DNA of 64,000 nt, taken from the NCBI GenBank assembly GCA_948474755.1, contig CAOLHI010000412.1, positions 620,001 to 684,000 of the forward strand. Direction: 5' to 3'. The first letter of the stretch is position 1. The number at the start of each line of letters is the position of its first letter. A program made the position numbers and the translations under genes. This document shows, one piece after another, positions 12,128-23,300 of this stretch. The notes under the pieces were generated by a model. It made no database searches, was not told the origin of the DNA, and saw only the letters and a list, made by a program, of their open reading frames with translations. Origin of the DNA: Ctenosaura bakeri. Its lineage: Eukaryota > Chordata > Lepidosauria > Squamata > Iguanidae.

Positions 12128-12139
12128 ATAATCTTTAAA

Positions 12140-12440
12140 CTAGTCAGGGGTGTTCTTTGAATTTAGATATTTTGGCACTGTGGTTGATGTAATCATTTCT
12201 TTAGCTGGACTTTTGATATTAGCTGTTCATAGTCTGTGCCACAATCCACAATCTGGTCTTGTTTTTGTAGACAGAATGGAACTTCGTCTTCTGCCTGGAA
12301 ATGTACAGTCAACATGATTTTGATTTTTTCTATTTCTATTGTCACCTGGTGACATCTAGTATATAGTCTGTTCAGTTGCCTGGAGAACATGTTTGCAGCA
12401 AGCAAACCATCATAAAACTTGTTCTCTCACTTCATTTCCT
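12140..12440 (-). mobile_element. RTE/BovB-like LINE fragment (endonuclease C-terminal region)
   Basis: The minus strand reads CFKQ-like sequence as MFSRQLNRLYTRCHQVTIEI, then FCLQKQDQIVDCGTDYEQLI. This corresponds to the end of the RTE endonuclease domain (KQPKRRLYTW..., DCGSDHELLI in intact relatives). It is homologous to the 5.2-5.45 kb block and is probably the upstream part of the copy at 9.9-11.5 kb, separated by the fold-back MITE and unassigned sequence. Confidence 0.65.
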
Positions 12441-13257
12441 GCAGAATAACTCCTTTTCTGTGTGTGCTAAAAAAAAGCTCCCATATTAGTAAATAGAAAT
12501 GAAGTGGCAATGTGTAAACTTCCTGTTGCTTTTTGTTCTGATTTTATAAGCAAATAATGTATCAATTTGTATCATTTTACTAAGCAATATAACAAAATGC
12601 CTCCTGTGAGATTGGTGTTCGCATATAAGTAATAGATTAAGAGAAATGAAAGAAAGGGCAGAAAGGAAACAAAATACATCATCAATATATCTTTCTTTGT
12701 TTCCAGTGGTAACTATTTTCATTCCCTTTAAAACTGAATGGACACACAGCTCATATAAACCCACTCAAATCTTTAGTGGAACTGTTAGCACCAGCAGTTG
12801 CAACGTGATTCTGGCTGTGATCATCCTAATAGATGTGAATAGTCCTAGAGCAACTCGGATTGTCTCCTGCCCTAAAATACATAAATAAAATAAATTAAAA
12901 CAAGGTTCAAAGTAGAGCTGCTGAATCTTGAAAAACCAAACAGTAATACTTAACCAGGGCTAAAGGAAGAAGTCCAAGTGGAGATGGAATGCAATAAGAA
13001 ATGGGAGGATGATGCTCAGAGCATTGGGAGAGAGCCTGTCACGTCAGGGCACAGATCAGTGTCCCAGGACCAAAACCTAGTAGTAAAGAGGCACCTTTTC
13101 TATTCTTTATCTTGTCCTATGGCATACAAAGCCACCTCACTTCCTCTCTTGCTGGCTGACTTCATCCTCACTTCCTCTCTTGCTGGCTGGCTTCAATCTT
13201 TCTCCACTATTGTTCCCATGGAAGGACAGCTAGATCTGAAGAAGGAATGTAGCTGGG
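12441..13257. other. Non-coding, with a 31-bp tandem duplication
   Basis: No gene is seen. At about 13136-13197 the phrase CTCACTTCCTCTCTTGCTGG is present twice in direct tandem with a period near 31 bp. Confidence 0.45.
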
Positions 13258-13261
13258 GGAG

Positions 13262-13553
13262 GGAATGAGGTCAATGCTCCCCAAATAAGAATTCTATACC
13301 CCAGTAAATTTCCCCTCCAATCCCAAACATCTAGCATTGCAACGAGTGAGACATTGAAAACATATAGAACTTTTCTATGTGCTCTGTTCCCATTTCCTTG
13401 GTAACTTTGCCTGCCCCATTTCTTTGGATGCCTAAACAGTATTTCTAAATTTTCAACTGATATTTTAAATTACAGCAATGCTAGAAAGTTGAGGACTGAA
13501 AGAAAATTTCATTAGGAGGGGGTAGGATTCTTATTGACAGGGAAATGCCCTCA
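13262..13553. mobile_element. MITE with long (about 70-80 bp) terminal inverted repeats
   Basis: The left end (GAGGTCAATGCTCCCCAAAT, then AATAAGAATTCTATACCCC, then CTAGCATTGCA) is matched in reverse complement by the right end (CTAGAAAGTTGAGGACTGAA, then GGATTCTTATTGACAGGGAA and ATGCCCTCAT). A second, more degenerate copy at about 17613-17840 aligns with the whole left arm and centre. No coding capacity is seen. The superfamily is unknown; I could not identify a clear target duplication. Confidence 0.65.
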
Positions 13554-15180
13554 TTTTGCCCTCACATAGTTATACCCCTTGGCTGCAGGTATTTGAACCA
13601 AAGTTTTAGATTTAGGATCAGTTGGGTAATCAAGCTACAGATCTGTCCTGAGAAATTGGCAGTGGTAGCAGATTCAAATTAATCAAGAATCAATTAATGA
13701 ATTACCACCTTCACTGACTGACCACTGCTGTCACAGTAACCAATAACCAAGTGAAGTAGCTAACTAGGGATGCATGCCACGCTCAATTCAGGTTCACAAT
13801 TCAACATGCACTTACTTACATCAATGTGAATTGGCCCATCTGAAACTGGAAAATGAATGAGAAAACAGGTTTTGCCTGGAAACAATACACCAACTGATAA
13901 CTTTTGAAAAAGTGTATCTGTATGTATTAAGAAAATGCACAAAAGAATTTTATTTAAACATTTGAGAAGTAAGTACATTTAAAACAGTGCATGCAAATAT
14001 CAGTAAATTTGAAGAGGAAGTGTATGTGTGTGTGTTGATATAGATATATAGAAGATACAGATAGAATTGCCAGAACCCTATATGATTTGTTCCATTATGT
14101 AAGGTCACAAGTGCTAAGAAACCCCTTTACTGAATTGCAAAGAAACGTGATGGAACTGACAAGAGAACCTGATGTGCCTTGAACTTTCTGTTCTGGTACT
14201 TCCACCTGGCTTTGGAGGTGTAAACTGGGGGCACACCCATAGCCAAACATTGGGGGAAGGGCAAGCCACTCCTGAGCACTATCTGGCTGTTGTCTTGCAG
14301 TGTGGAAAAAGCATATTGTATTAGAACTCTTCCAAGATAATATTCTTTGTATAGTGAAGACTGCTGGCTTGTAGAAAACGCTTAGGTCATTAAAGGTGGC
14401 TAAGCTAGCTCTCCGTTTCACGGTGGATGGCTCCTCTCAAAGTTTTTACTGTACCTTTACATTTGCTTCTCTTCTTTCTGCCTACTCAGCATCATACTAT
14501 AATATTCTTAAAACATTCTTAACTTAATGAAAAGTTTTACCATTCGTAAGTATACATGGTAAACTCATTTTCAAACCAATTAGAGTAAGCATACAGCTCA
14601 GTCATTCTTAGGAGATGAGTGAAAGAGAAAGGATCAGATTAGAACAAAGAGGTGAATGTATTCCAAACGTAATGAGAACATATTTTAAAATGGTGCTCAT
14701 TTTTAATTGAAATAATGTAATCAGCCTGACAGTTTTTCTTCAGTTCTAAAGCAATGTGTTGGAATAAAGGGAAAATCAGGGAATATTATCTTGGCAGAAT
14801 TTTAACACAACATGGAGTTTATTATTGCAATTTATAATGCTTTATCTCATAGGTTTAAATCCTGCAAAGTTTAAACTGTTTCATCCAGATAATGATGCAG
14901 ACAAAGGACAGAAGTATAAGCTTGCCAATTATCTTGACTGTAGAGGGAGATCAGATTGTGAATACTTCGTCTGTAGTTATCAATTTTTTGTTCTTTGAGC
15001 TTCTGTCAGAAATTCTAGAACAGCAGAAAAACAAGGTATGTACAGGAAAAGGAGACTGTGCTTTTAGGAAGCTGAGGCTGCCTATAAAGAGTAAGAAAGC
15101 AAAAGAAATATGTCTTTGATTTAAGAGGGAATTCAACACAGCCACCCAATGCAGTGCTTATAAATCATGCATACCCTTTG
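13554..15180. other. Non-coding stretch, nothing assignable
   Basis: I find no convincing exon or repeat family. A short (GT)n run occurs near 14022-14036. The 108-codon minus frame at 14095-14421 has no recognisable similarity or context. Confidence 0.4.
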
Positions 15181-15182
15181 AC

Positions 15183-15298
15183 AGCTTGGAAAAAGTTACT
15201 TTTTGGATAACAATACCCAGAATCCCTTGCCTTCATGGATTAACAGTCCAAAAGGGAATTAAGGGAGGTACAGTCCAGAAAATTAACTTTTCCAAGCT
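15183..15298. mobile_element. Short MITE with AGCTTGGAAAA inverted ends
   Basis: The left end AGCTTGGAAAAAGTTACTTT and the right end AAAATTAACTTTTCCAAGCT are imperfect inverted repeats around a 116-bp element. The interior has ACCCAGAATCCC. The pattern is familiar from hAT-type MITEs in amniote genomes; the assignment is inference because a clear 8-bp target duplication was not found. Confidence 0.6.
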
Positions 15299-16077
15299 CC
15301 CTCCACTAAAACAAATACTAGCTTCTTTTTAGAGATCCATGTTTTATTTACCAACTACTTAAAATCAATTGAAATATGAATTAAGTTGGAAATTTGCTAA
15401 TGAAATGCAGAAGCTTAATTAAATTTATTTTTGAACAGAAATAAATGAAAGACTTAAATTGGAGTTACGGCCTCAATGTTTCCTCAGAATTGAATCATTA
15501 ATTACTACTTAATTAAATGAGTCATGGTGCTGAAGAGCCAATAGATTTCCTAATTGGTGCTTTATCCAAAACTTAGTTTTCTTAGATTTTTTTTTTAAAA
15601 CTATTTGTTATTTCTTTGGACTTGGGTGCTTAGGTTATAAGACTCAAACTGCTACTCAGGAGTAATTCGAAAGCATCAGTTGTGATGCTTTTGAAATATC
15701 AGGCGATGATCTTCCCCAACCCAAGTATTGGAAATCATAACAATAATCGAGGATCCATGTTGCTGAAACTGGATGTTCCTTTGCATCTGTATAACCTGGA
15801 GGACTTTAGTTGTGGAATCACTTGAAATCCATGGGATATAAAGACCAAAATCAAACAAGGAAACCACAGCTTGAAAACATAGTTTTAAACAATTTTGCCC
15901 TCTTTTCAAAACACTTTTTATCTCAATACATCTATCCATACATCCTGAGTCACTAAAACTCAATTGGATAAATACATAAATCTTTTTAGTATTACAAAAA
16001 GCAAGATTAATATTCACTGGGATGTGTTAGTATAAATTCATTAGTTAGTATAAATTCATTAAGGTCTATTTAAATTT

Positions 16078-16282
16078 TGTTGTTGTGTGCTTTCAAGTCA
16101 TTTCTGACTTGCACTACCCTAAGGTGAACCTATCACAGGGATTTATTGATTGATTGATTGACAAGATTTGTTCAGAGGGGATTTGCCTTTGCCTTCCTCT
16201 GAGGCTGAGAGAGTGTGATTTGCTCAAGGTCCACCCTGATCTCCAGAGTCGTAGTCCAACATCCAGACACCACCACCACTTT
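16078..16282 (-). mobile_element. tRNA-derived SINE (squamate type), minus strand
   Basis: Reversed, it reads as a tRNA-like head with GGACTACGACTCTGGAGATC, then GACCTTGAGCAAATCACACT and CTCTCAGCCTCAGAGGAAGG, ending in GCACACAACAACA. The same layout is seen at 27352, 33785, 43002 and 61632. An internal TTGA tetramer expansion is present at about 16147-16160. Confidence 0.8.
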
Positions 16283-16587
16283 GACTCTTAGTTTTTATTA
16301 CCCTGAAAATATTACAATTAAAATGAAACAAATTGCTCAAACCTAGTTCATCAAGTAAATAGTTGTGAATATCAACTAGAAAAAGTGAAATGTGTTGCAA
16401 AATTTCCTTTTGAAATGTGTTTTTAATGCAAAAAAAAAAACTTTTCAGTTTTGCATTAAGGAGAGTTGCACTCCAAGGTTTCAGTTCTTCCTGGTTCTAT
16501 TTAATCTTTTTAACCAGATATTCAAGGTGACTGAAACCTTCTGCACACAAAGCACTGGTTTGCACCTTGTTTGTGTTTTGTAACATT

Positions 16588-16612
16588 CTCTCTCTCTCTC
16601 TCTCTCTTTTGA
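16588..16612. repeat. (CT)n microsatellite
   Basis: Uninterrupted TCTCTC dinucleotide run of about 24 bases. Confidence 0.9.
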
Positions 16613-16925
16613 TAGTTGTAGTTGGGATAATAAACGTATATTATCTAATGTATGAAATATACTTTACCTGTTTGTTCTATTCAGTCTGAGATTTACTAAA
16701 TTACTATGCCATTCCATTCCATTGTTATTTTTAATTTTTTGCAATTAGGATCCTATTTTACATTGCTATTTGTGTAATCACACTTCTGGACTATATCTTC
16801 TGTTTTCCCCATACCTTCATATGCTGTTTTGCCTCTTTTCCTCTCATTTCTCAAAAGGCAGCTTAAAGCATAAATGTTTATCTCTTGATCAGTTCCCTTC
16901 ATTGAAAAGCACCGTATTAGACATA

Positions 16926-17028
16926 GGCCATTTCTGTGTTGGCCCCTCCCTAAACTGCAAACCCCAGGATTCCATAGGATGTTGAAAGTGGAATAATAGC
17001 AGTATAACAGTCCAGTGCAGAAATGGCC
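16926..17028. mobile_element. MITE, Harbinger-like ends, 103 bp
   Basis: It begins GGCCATTTCTG and ends CAGAAATGGCC, with ATA on both sides (16923-16925, 17029-17031). The interior shares CTGCAAACCCCAGGATTCCA and GTTGAAAGTGGAATAAT with the copies at 11948 and 25010. Part of the left arm is missing relative to the fold-back copy. Confidence 0.8.
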
Positions 17029-17612
17029 ATAGCATTACCAATCAGCATAAAAGCTCTGTGATCCTAGATTTATGAAGGTTGCTTTTTGCATGTAAGAAAG
17101 TAATTGTGATGTTTCAGGCACTGTGAATAGGGAGGTATGTATTTTCTCCCTTTAGTATTATTATCTAACACATCAACGCTAGTATATTTGTGAAGTCTTC
17201 TTTCCGTATCTGCACCAGGACAGAGATTCTTGTTTTCCTTTCTGTGCATAGGTGTCAATCTTGCCCTTAATCTGATGGCCTCAGTCACAGTTAGCCTTTC
17301 CGTTTTCGCTCAGGCATTCATCCTCGTCCTAGAATTTCTATATTTCCTTGAATCATGTTTGCTTCCTTTGCTGGCCACAGTTCATTTCCATGTAGCTGAC
17401 ACTGAAGTTGAATGAATGTAACATCAGAGTTTTTGTTTGTTTTGTTTTATATCGTATTTGGGTGTTTTTGTTTTTTTGTTTTTTTAAGCATTCTAACGTT
17501 ATTCACCAAGAGGATCTTCAGATGTTTGCAAAATATTTACATGCATTGTGAAGCAAAACAATCAAGGACAGGCTTTTCATGAAGCTCAGGGGATCTAATG
17601 ATGATGAGGTGG

Positions 17613-17840
17613 GGGTAGGATGAGGGCATTGCTTTCCCAAAATAAGAATCCCTCCCCTTAAACTTTCCTTCAGTCCTCAAATTTCTAGCATTGCAGAGAA
17701 TGGGACACTGGAAATTGTCCACACCTAGAACTCTTATAATTTCTGTGTTTGCATTTCCTTGGGAACTTTGCCTTCTTCTTTAGATGCCTGTTTCTAAACG
17801 TGTAGCTGAAATTTTAAATTACTGCAAAGGATGTTAAGTT
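17613..17840. mobile_element. Second copy of the long-TIR MITE of 13262-13553
   Basis: It aligns along its length with 13262-13480: AATAAGAATCCC, TTTCTAGCATTGCAGAGAAT, TTTCCTTGGGAACTTTGCC and GAAATTTTAAATTACTGCAA. The right inverted arm is not recognisable, so this copy is partial or more decayed. Confidence 0.6.
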
Positions 17841-18495
17841 ACTCACTATCTGTGTCACTCTTCAAGTAAATCATGAATGTATCCGAGTTTCAAAATTTAC
17901 ATGTACCCTGGTAGCTTTGTTAAACAGTCCTCTGATATAAGAGCACTATTTCTTATAATTATGGAAATGCATCATAACTAATTTGTTAAAAAAATTATTT
18001 TTTCTTTCTGAACTCTCCAGCAGTGTTCTGGTTTAACATATCTTATCTGGTAAATTATGTTGTATAATACTTTTCCCTTAAATTAGTAAACAAAGAACCA
18101 GCTCTGACATGCCTCTGCATTTTCTTGAGTCTCAAAATATTCAGGATTCTCAAGTCATATATCCAGCAAACAGTAAAGTGCTTCAGCTGTGCAGTTGTAT
18201 AATGACATTCTGGCAGCCATGTACAGAAGTGTTTTTTGTCATTGTTATTGTACAAAATGTTTTAAATTTTGTCAGCAGATAATGTTAGTTACCCAATCAT
18301 TTCAAATGAACTTAAAGGGCTAAACTCAGTGTTAATCCTAATTAAAGTAGACTCATGGAACTGAATGTGGTTACTCAGTCATTACTTTTCAATAGGTCTA
18401 CTCTATTTAGGAATAACATTGGATCTCTACAGAAACTCAGGAAATGTTAATTGATCAGTTGGTAGCAGAAGAGAAACAGTAAATCTTAATTCACT
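17841..18495. other. Intron sequence directly upstream of the CHRM3 coding exon
   Basis: This AT-rich stretch has no repeat I recognise. It must be intron if the acceptor at 18541-18543 is used. A branch-point candidate CTTAATTCAC lies near 18484. Confidence 0.5.
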
Positions 18496-18543
18496 TTTTC
18501 CTTTCCTTTTCTTCTCTTCCTTCCTTCCCTGTCCCCCTTGCAG
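18496..18543 (+). promoter_or_regulatory. Polypyrimidine tract and 3' splice site of the CHRM3 coding exon
   Basis: An almost pure pyrimidine tract (TTTTTCCTTTCCTTTTC through CCTGTCCCCCTTG) ends in CAG at 18541-18543, 19 bases before the receptor start codon. Muscarinic receptor genes in vertebrates typically have an intronless coding region preceded by non-coding exons, so an acceptor exactly here is expected. Confidence 0.85.
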
Positions 18544-18576
18544 AATATGTCAGAACGTCACAATGGTCCCATCTAG
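18544..18576 (+). promoter_or_regulatory. Overlapping upstream ORF in the CHRM3 leader
   Basis: An ATG at 18547, three bases into the exon, opens a nine-codon frame (MSERHNGPI) that ends at TAG 18574-18576, overlapping the M3 start at 18563 in another frame. The upstream ATG has A at -3 but T at +4. The M3 ATG has A at -3 and G at +4, a stronger context. Leaky scanning would be needed to reach M3 from this leader. Confidence 0.6.
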
Positions 18577-20362
18577 CAACAGTACAGCCGCCTTCTTAGA
18601 TTCAAATGTGAGCTCCTTCTGGAATCAAGACTCCCAAGGAGTAAAGCTTTTGAGTGATGCGCCATTGTTCACTAGCAGCCATGGCCTCTCTCAGACAAAT
18701 GAGAACTTCTCTTTCACCCCTAAGAACATGACCAATGTGTCACAAATTCCTCCTGATCCTCTGGGTGGGCACACAGTCTGGCAAGTTGTCTTAATTGCTT
18801 TTCTCACTGGCATCATCGCCCTTGTGACCATTATAGGAAACATTCTGGTGATTGTAGCATTTAAAGTCAACAAGCAACTGAAAACCGTTAACAATTATTT
18901 TTTGCTAAGCCTTGCCTGTGCAGATCTGATCATTGGTATTATATCCATGAACCTTTTTACCACTTACATAATCATGAACCGCTGGGCTTTGGGAAATTTG
19001 GCCTGTGACTTGTGGCTCACCATTGACTATGTGGCCAGCAATGCCTCTGTCATGAATCTGTTGGTCATAAGTTTTGATCGATATTTTTCCATTACTCGGC
19101 CACTTACCTACAGAGCCAAACGAACAACCAGAAGGGCTGGGGTGATGATTGGCTTAGCGTGGGTCATCTCATTTATCCTTTGGGCCCCCGCTATTCTGTT
19201 CTGGCAGTATTTTGTTGGAGAGCGAACTGTCAGTGAAGGTGAATGTTATATCCAGTTCCTAAGTGAACCAATAATCACTTTTGGTACTGCCATTGCTGCC
19301 TTTTATTTGCCAGTGACCATTATGAGTATTTTGTACTGGAGGATATATAAGGAGACAGAGAAGCGTACCAAAGAGTTAGCAGGACTCCAGGCCTCAGGCA
19401 GTGAAGCTGAGGTGGCACGCTTTGTCAACCAGACAGGCAGCTCTAGAAGCTGCAGCAGCTATGAGCTGCAGCAACAGAACACAAAACGTTCCAGCAGAAG
19501 GAAATACGGAGGCTGCCATTTTTGGATGATATCAAAAAGCTGGAAACCAAGCTCAGATCAGGTCGATCAGGAGCATAGCAGCAGTGACAGCTGGAACAAC
19601 AATGATGGCAATGCTTCTCTTGAAAATTCTGCATCTTCTGATGAAGATGACATTGCCACTGAGACCAGAGCCATCTATTCCATTGTACTGAAGCTTCCAG
19701 GTCACAGCACTATCATCAACTCAACAAAACTACCCTCATCAGAAGACTTGCCTGGGTCAGAGGATGAACTGCAGAAGTTGGATACAGAGTCAAAGGAGAG
19801 GAGACCTAAAAGGCTTCATCCACAAAAGAGTATGGAGGATGGAAGCTTACAGAAATGTTTTCCCAAGCTTCCAGTTCAACCAGGATCAGCAGCACACACA
19901 GAAAAGGCTTCTGATGGTATTTCAGTAGGTTCTAGGCCACCTGCTGCTCTGCCTTTGTCATTCAAGGAAGCTACCCTGGCCAAGAAATTTGCCTTGAAGA
20001 CAAGAAGTCAGATCACCAAGCGGAAACGAATGTCACTCATCAAAGAAAAGAAAGCTGCACAGACACTCAGTGCCATTTTATTTGCCTTCATTATCACTTG
20101 GACCCCATACAATATCATGGTCCTGGTAAACACCTTTTGTGATCAATGTATCCCCAAAACATTTTGGAACCTGGGATACTGGCTTTGCTACATCAATAGC
20201 ACAGTGAACCCTATGTGCTATGCACTGTGTAACAAAACATTCAGAACCACTTTCAAGATGTTACTGCTGTGTCAGTGTGACAAACGTAAACGACGTAAGC
20301 AACAGTATCAGCAGAGACAGTCAGTCATATTTCATAAGCGAATTCCTCGAGAAGCTTCCTAG
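18563..20362 (+). CDS. CHRM3: Muscarinic acetylcholine receptor M3
   Basis: This is an intact single-exon class A GPCR of 599 residues (human M3 is 590). It is a plasma-membrane receptor for acetylcholine that signals through Gq/11 to phospholipase C. The extracellular N-terminus (1-70) has N-glycosylation sequons at N6, N15, N48, N55 and N58. Seven membrane segments are visible, TM1 starting near W73 and TM7 ending near C556. Key residues are N93, D121, the ligand Asp D155 in TM3, DRY at 172-174, the C148-C228 disulfide pair, W513, Y516, N517, Y539 and Y543 of the ligand pocket, and NPMCY at 549-553. The third intracellular loop (about 260-500) keeps the M3-type blocks [38 protein letters not shown] and [12 protein letters not shown]. 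The N-terminus is the most divergent part. The start was chosen for its strong Kozak context and position after the acceptor. The subtype call is secure from ICL3 and the [20 protein letters not shown] tail. Confidence 0.98.
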   Translation: MVPSSNSTAAFLDSNVSSFWNQDSQGVKLLSDAPLFTSSHGLSQTNENFSFTPKNMTNVSQIPPDPLGGHTVWQVVLIAFLTGIIALVTIIGNILVIVAFKVNKQLKTVNNYFLLSLACADLIIGIISMNLFTTYIIMNRWALGNLACDLWLTIDYVASNASVMNLLVISFDRYFSITRPLTYRAKRTTRRAGVMIGLAWVISFILWAPAILFWQYFVGERTVSEGECYIQFLSEPIITFGTAIAAFYLPVTIMSILYWRIYKETEKRTKELAGLQASGSEAEVARFVNQTGSSRSCSSYELQQQNTKRSSRRKYGGCHFWMISKSWKPSSDQVDQEHSSSDSWNNNDGNASLENSASSDEDDIATETRAIYSIVLKLPGHSTIINSTKLPSSEDLPGSEDELQKLDTESKERRPKRLHPQKSMEDGSLQKCFPKLPVQPGSAAHTEKASDGISVGSRPPAALPLSFKEATLAKKFALKTRSQITKRKRMSLIKEKKAAQTLSAILFAFIITWTPYNIMVLVNTFCDQCIPKTFWNLGYWLCYINSTVNPMCYALCNKTFRTTFKMLLLCQCDKRKRRKQQYQQRQSVIFHKRIPREAS

Positions 20363-23300
20363 AATAGCATTTTTACACAATGGAAACAAATATTAAAGGG
20401 ATTGCAAAAACGGGAGGGTGGTTGCTGGAGCTGGCTACAAACATTTCATCTTCAAGAAGTGAAAAGAGCAGCCGGGTGTATGTATTTATCCTTTTAATAT
20501 TTCCTGTTAAGGTAACTCCTTAATCCACATAAGCAAAAACAAAATAATCACACAGATTTTTCTAAGGAACAATCAGAGATTTGCAGGTTTTCCTACAAAA
20601 GTCCAAGAAGCTACCTATGAAAGCTGTTAGTGATCCACATAATTTGTGAATCCAGTTCTCTAATCATAAATCTGTTCTCGGTTCTCAGGTGAGCACTTAT
20701 AGCTAGCCCCTTGCCAACAATTTCTTAAGGAGTCCAATAGGCTCCAAGACTAACCAGAAACTGGGCAGAATATTTATATATTCGACAGAGAGAGAGAGAG
20801 CATTCTTTCTAAACACTTTATAGTTGCCCCAAATGTCTTAGAGCTTCCCATCTTCTCCTCTTTTGGGTGCAATGTCGGTTCTTTGGTTCCAGTTGTTAAA
20901 GAGCCTGTGCAAGAACACACCCATGCACTCAGAATATGTCATCTGTTTACCAGGGAAAAGTATGTCTGTCCTTATTGCAACTGTAAGATATGAGCAGTCT
21001 AAGGGGTCTCTGAAATATATTTTTCAGCTCTTATTTATATTTTATTATTTATTCTGATATTTTGGCTTTTCATAAAAATGGCAAAATCCACACGATAAAT
21101 ATATACAACAGTAAATGATAAAAAGAAGGCACATACTTACTTTTTTCCCAGTGGAATTGGGTATTAATTATGTATCATACAGGGATGTACCTTAAGTAGC
21201 TCAAAGTCTCCCAGCTGGAGATGTGAGTCCACTTGCAGATGACAGTATCTGTATTAGTATTTTTTATATAAGAGACAGCATGTTATGGTGATGATTGCAT
21301 TCTCTGTAGGCTCTTCTGCATTAAAGGTGAATGTCACAGACAGATTTTCAGCCTAGTTCTCAGAGCTGGATTGTGCCAATGCAGTGGGATAAAAGTGCCC
21401 AGTGTAGCTCTAGGAATCTCTGTGCATCTTAGGAGTTGGAGCAGATTAGGGATTCCCTCTCCTTCTGCTGGCTTGAATAAGTGAGCAGGATCAAGCAGTA
21501 CGTCTGAGGGCAGCACCAGCAAGAAGTCACATATGCATTTGTTCCAGTGTGTTTGTGCAAGGATGTACAAGGAAAAGGAATCCATGGAATAAGCACATTG
21601 GTTCTTTTCAGTTGGATGGCATGCAGTCAGGCTGCACTAAGAGATTCTCAGAACCAGGGTCTGTCTCTATTTTCTGCACATTTTGAAAGCATTTTTAAAC
21701 GTGGAGGGAAATTATGTATTTTTTTAAAGAAATGACCTGGCACTTTCCAAAATGCTTGTCAATTCTGAAAGCTTTCATTGTTGTTATTGTTGTTGTTATT
21801 GCTGCTGTTGTTGTTACAACTGATAGTGGAAATTTTAAATTTGTGCAGTATGATGTCCCCAGTTAATGTAAGTTGTTTGCTATTTCAATAGCTAAGCACC
21901 TTCTCAGAAAGAGAAAAAAAGGGCTTTAATATTCATAGTTGATACCTGAGCAGTAATTCCCAGTACCTGAGTCAGTACCTGAGTGAGTACCTGAGATCTT
22001 GGACACAACCCACCGTGCTCTTATGCAACTCCCGTTCACTCTGTCATGACTGCACAGGAGATGCTCAAAGTGGATTGTGCTTATACTGTACTTTATAAAA
22101 GTCAGGACTTCCCTGAGGAAAGGACTGTACTTTAAACCATTGTTTCAGATTAGATTTATTTACATTTTGAAAAGTAATTTTGTATATTATGCTTTTGACT
22201 GACCAAGCTTTGAGGGAGTGTTTCCCTGTCTTTTTTTTCCATTTTGACCTGACACTCAGATCTGAAAAAAAAAATTAAAAATAAAAATAAAAAAGCAACT
22301 TCTTTTATCAAAAAAAGGGGGGATCAGTGTTGTGAACACATAACTGGTATAAAAGCTGCTTTTGTATTCAGTGTGAGATGGTGTTTACAGATGATTTTGA
22401 CAACAGTGGAAGTATATTAAATAGTGTCTGTGTACCTGAGCTATTTCATTTTGTGTTGATATGAAGATATATTTATACATACATGCCACCAAAATGTTTT
22501 CTTTAAATGTTGTTAAATATTGCTCTTTGGTCTTCAACTGTAATGTCCTCTAAAAGCAAATCATAAAGGTGTTCTTGAGAAATGAACACAGCTTTCAGGT
22601 CTGCACATTGTTGATTGTGGTAGTTTGCTTTGGCATGCAGATAAAAAACTTCCGATGGACAACTTCAGTGCTGTCCACTAATAAGAAATAGTGGCCCCCA
22701 ACACTTGAAGAAGAGAGGCCTTGTCCAAGATCTACAAGTCACAGGGCTAGAACTGGCAAAGGGACAGACATCTTTTTTTCTGGCTGAGCTCTTTGTGTTC
22801 TTAAGGGCTGTACAACACACATATATTCAACAAACGCAGCATTCCCTACCACAGAAAAGCAGCTATATTGCATTTCCAGTGCAGAATTTAGTTGAAGCCA
22901 GCAGGCTTGCTTAGGAGGTGCAGGGAAAGCTGCATGACACATGAATTTCCGTTCTCCGGTGCCCTGTTATTGGTTTCTGTGCTCCTGCATCTTCTGCCTA
23001 AGGTAGCTGTCTCCTTATCTCTGATAGTAGAATTGGCCCTGAAAGAAAGGAGTGAACAGAATTTATCCCTGTCACCACCAGGAGCCATGTTCTTTAATCT
23101 TTTGGCATCAAAGGGTGCAGTGACATGTTGCCCTAGAAACCGAACCACAGTACCTTAGATGTTGTTGTGTAGAAATGTGGAACAGAAATTCAAATCATGC
23201 ATAAATTAATAAACTATGAAATGGGGATTATCTCACGAATTGGAGTAAATATCAAAATTTCATTTCAAAAAATCCATTCACCCCAAACCGACCATCATGT

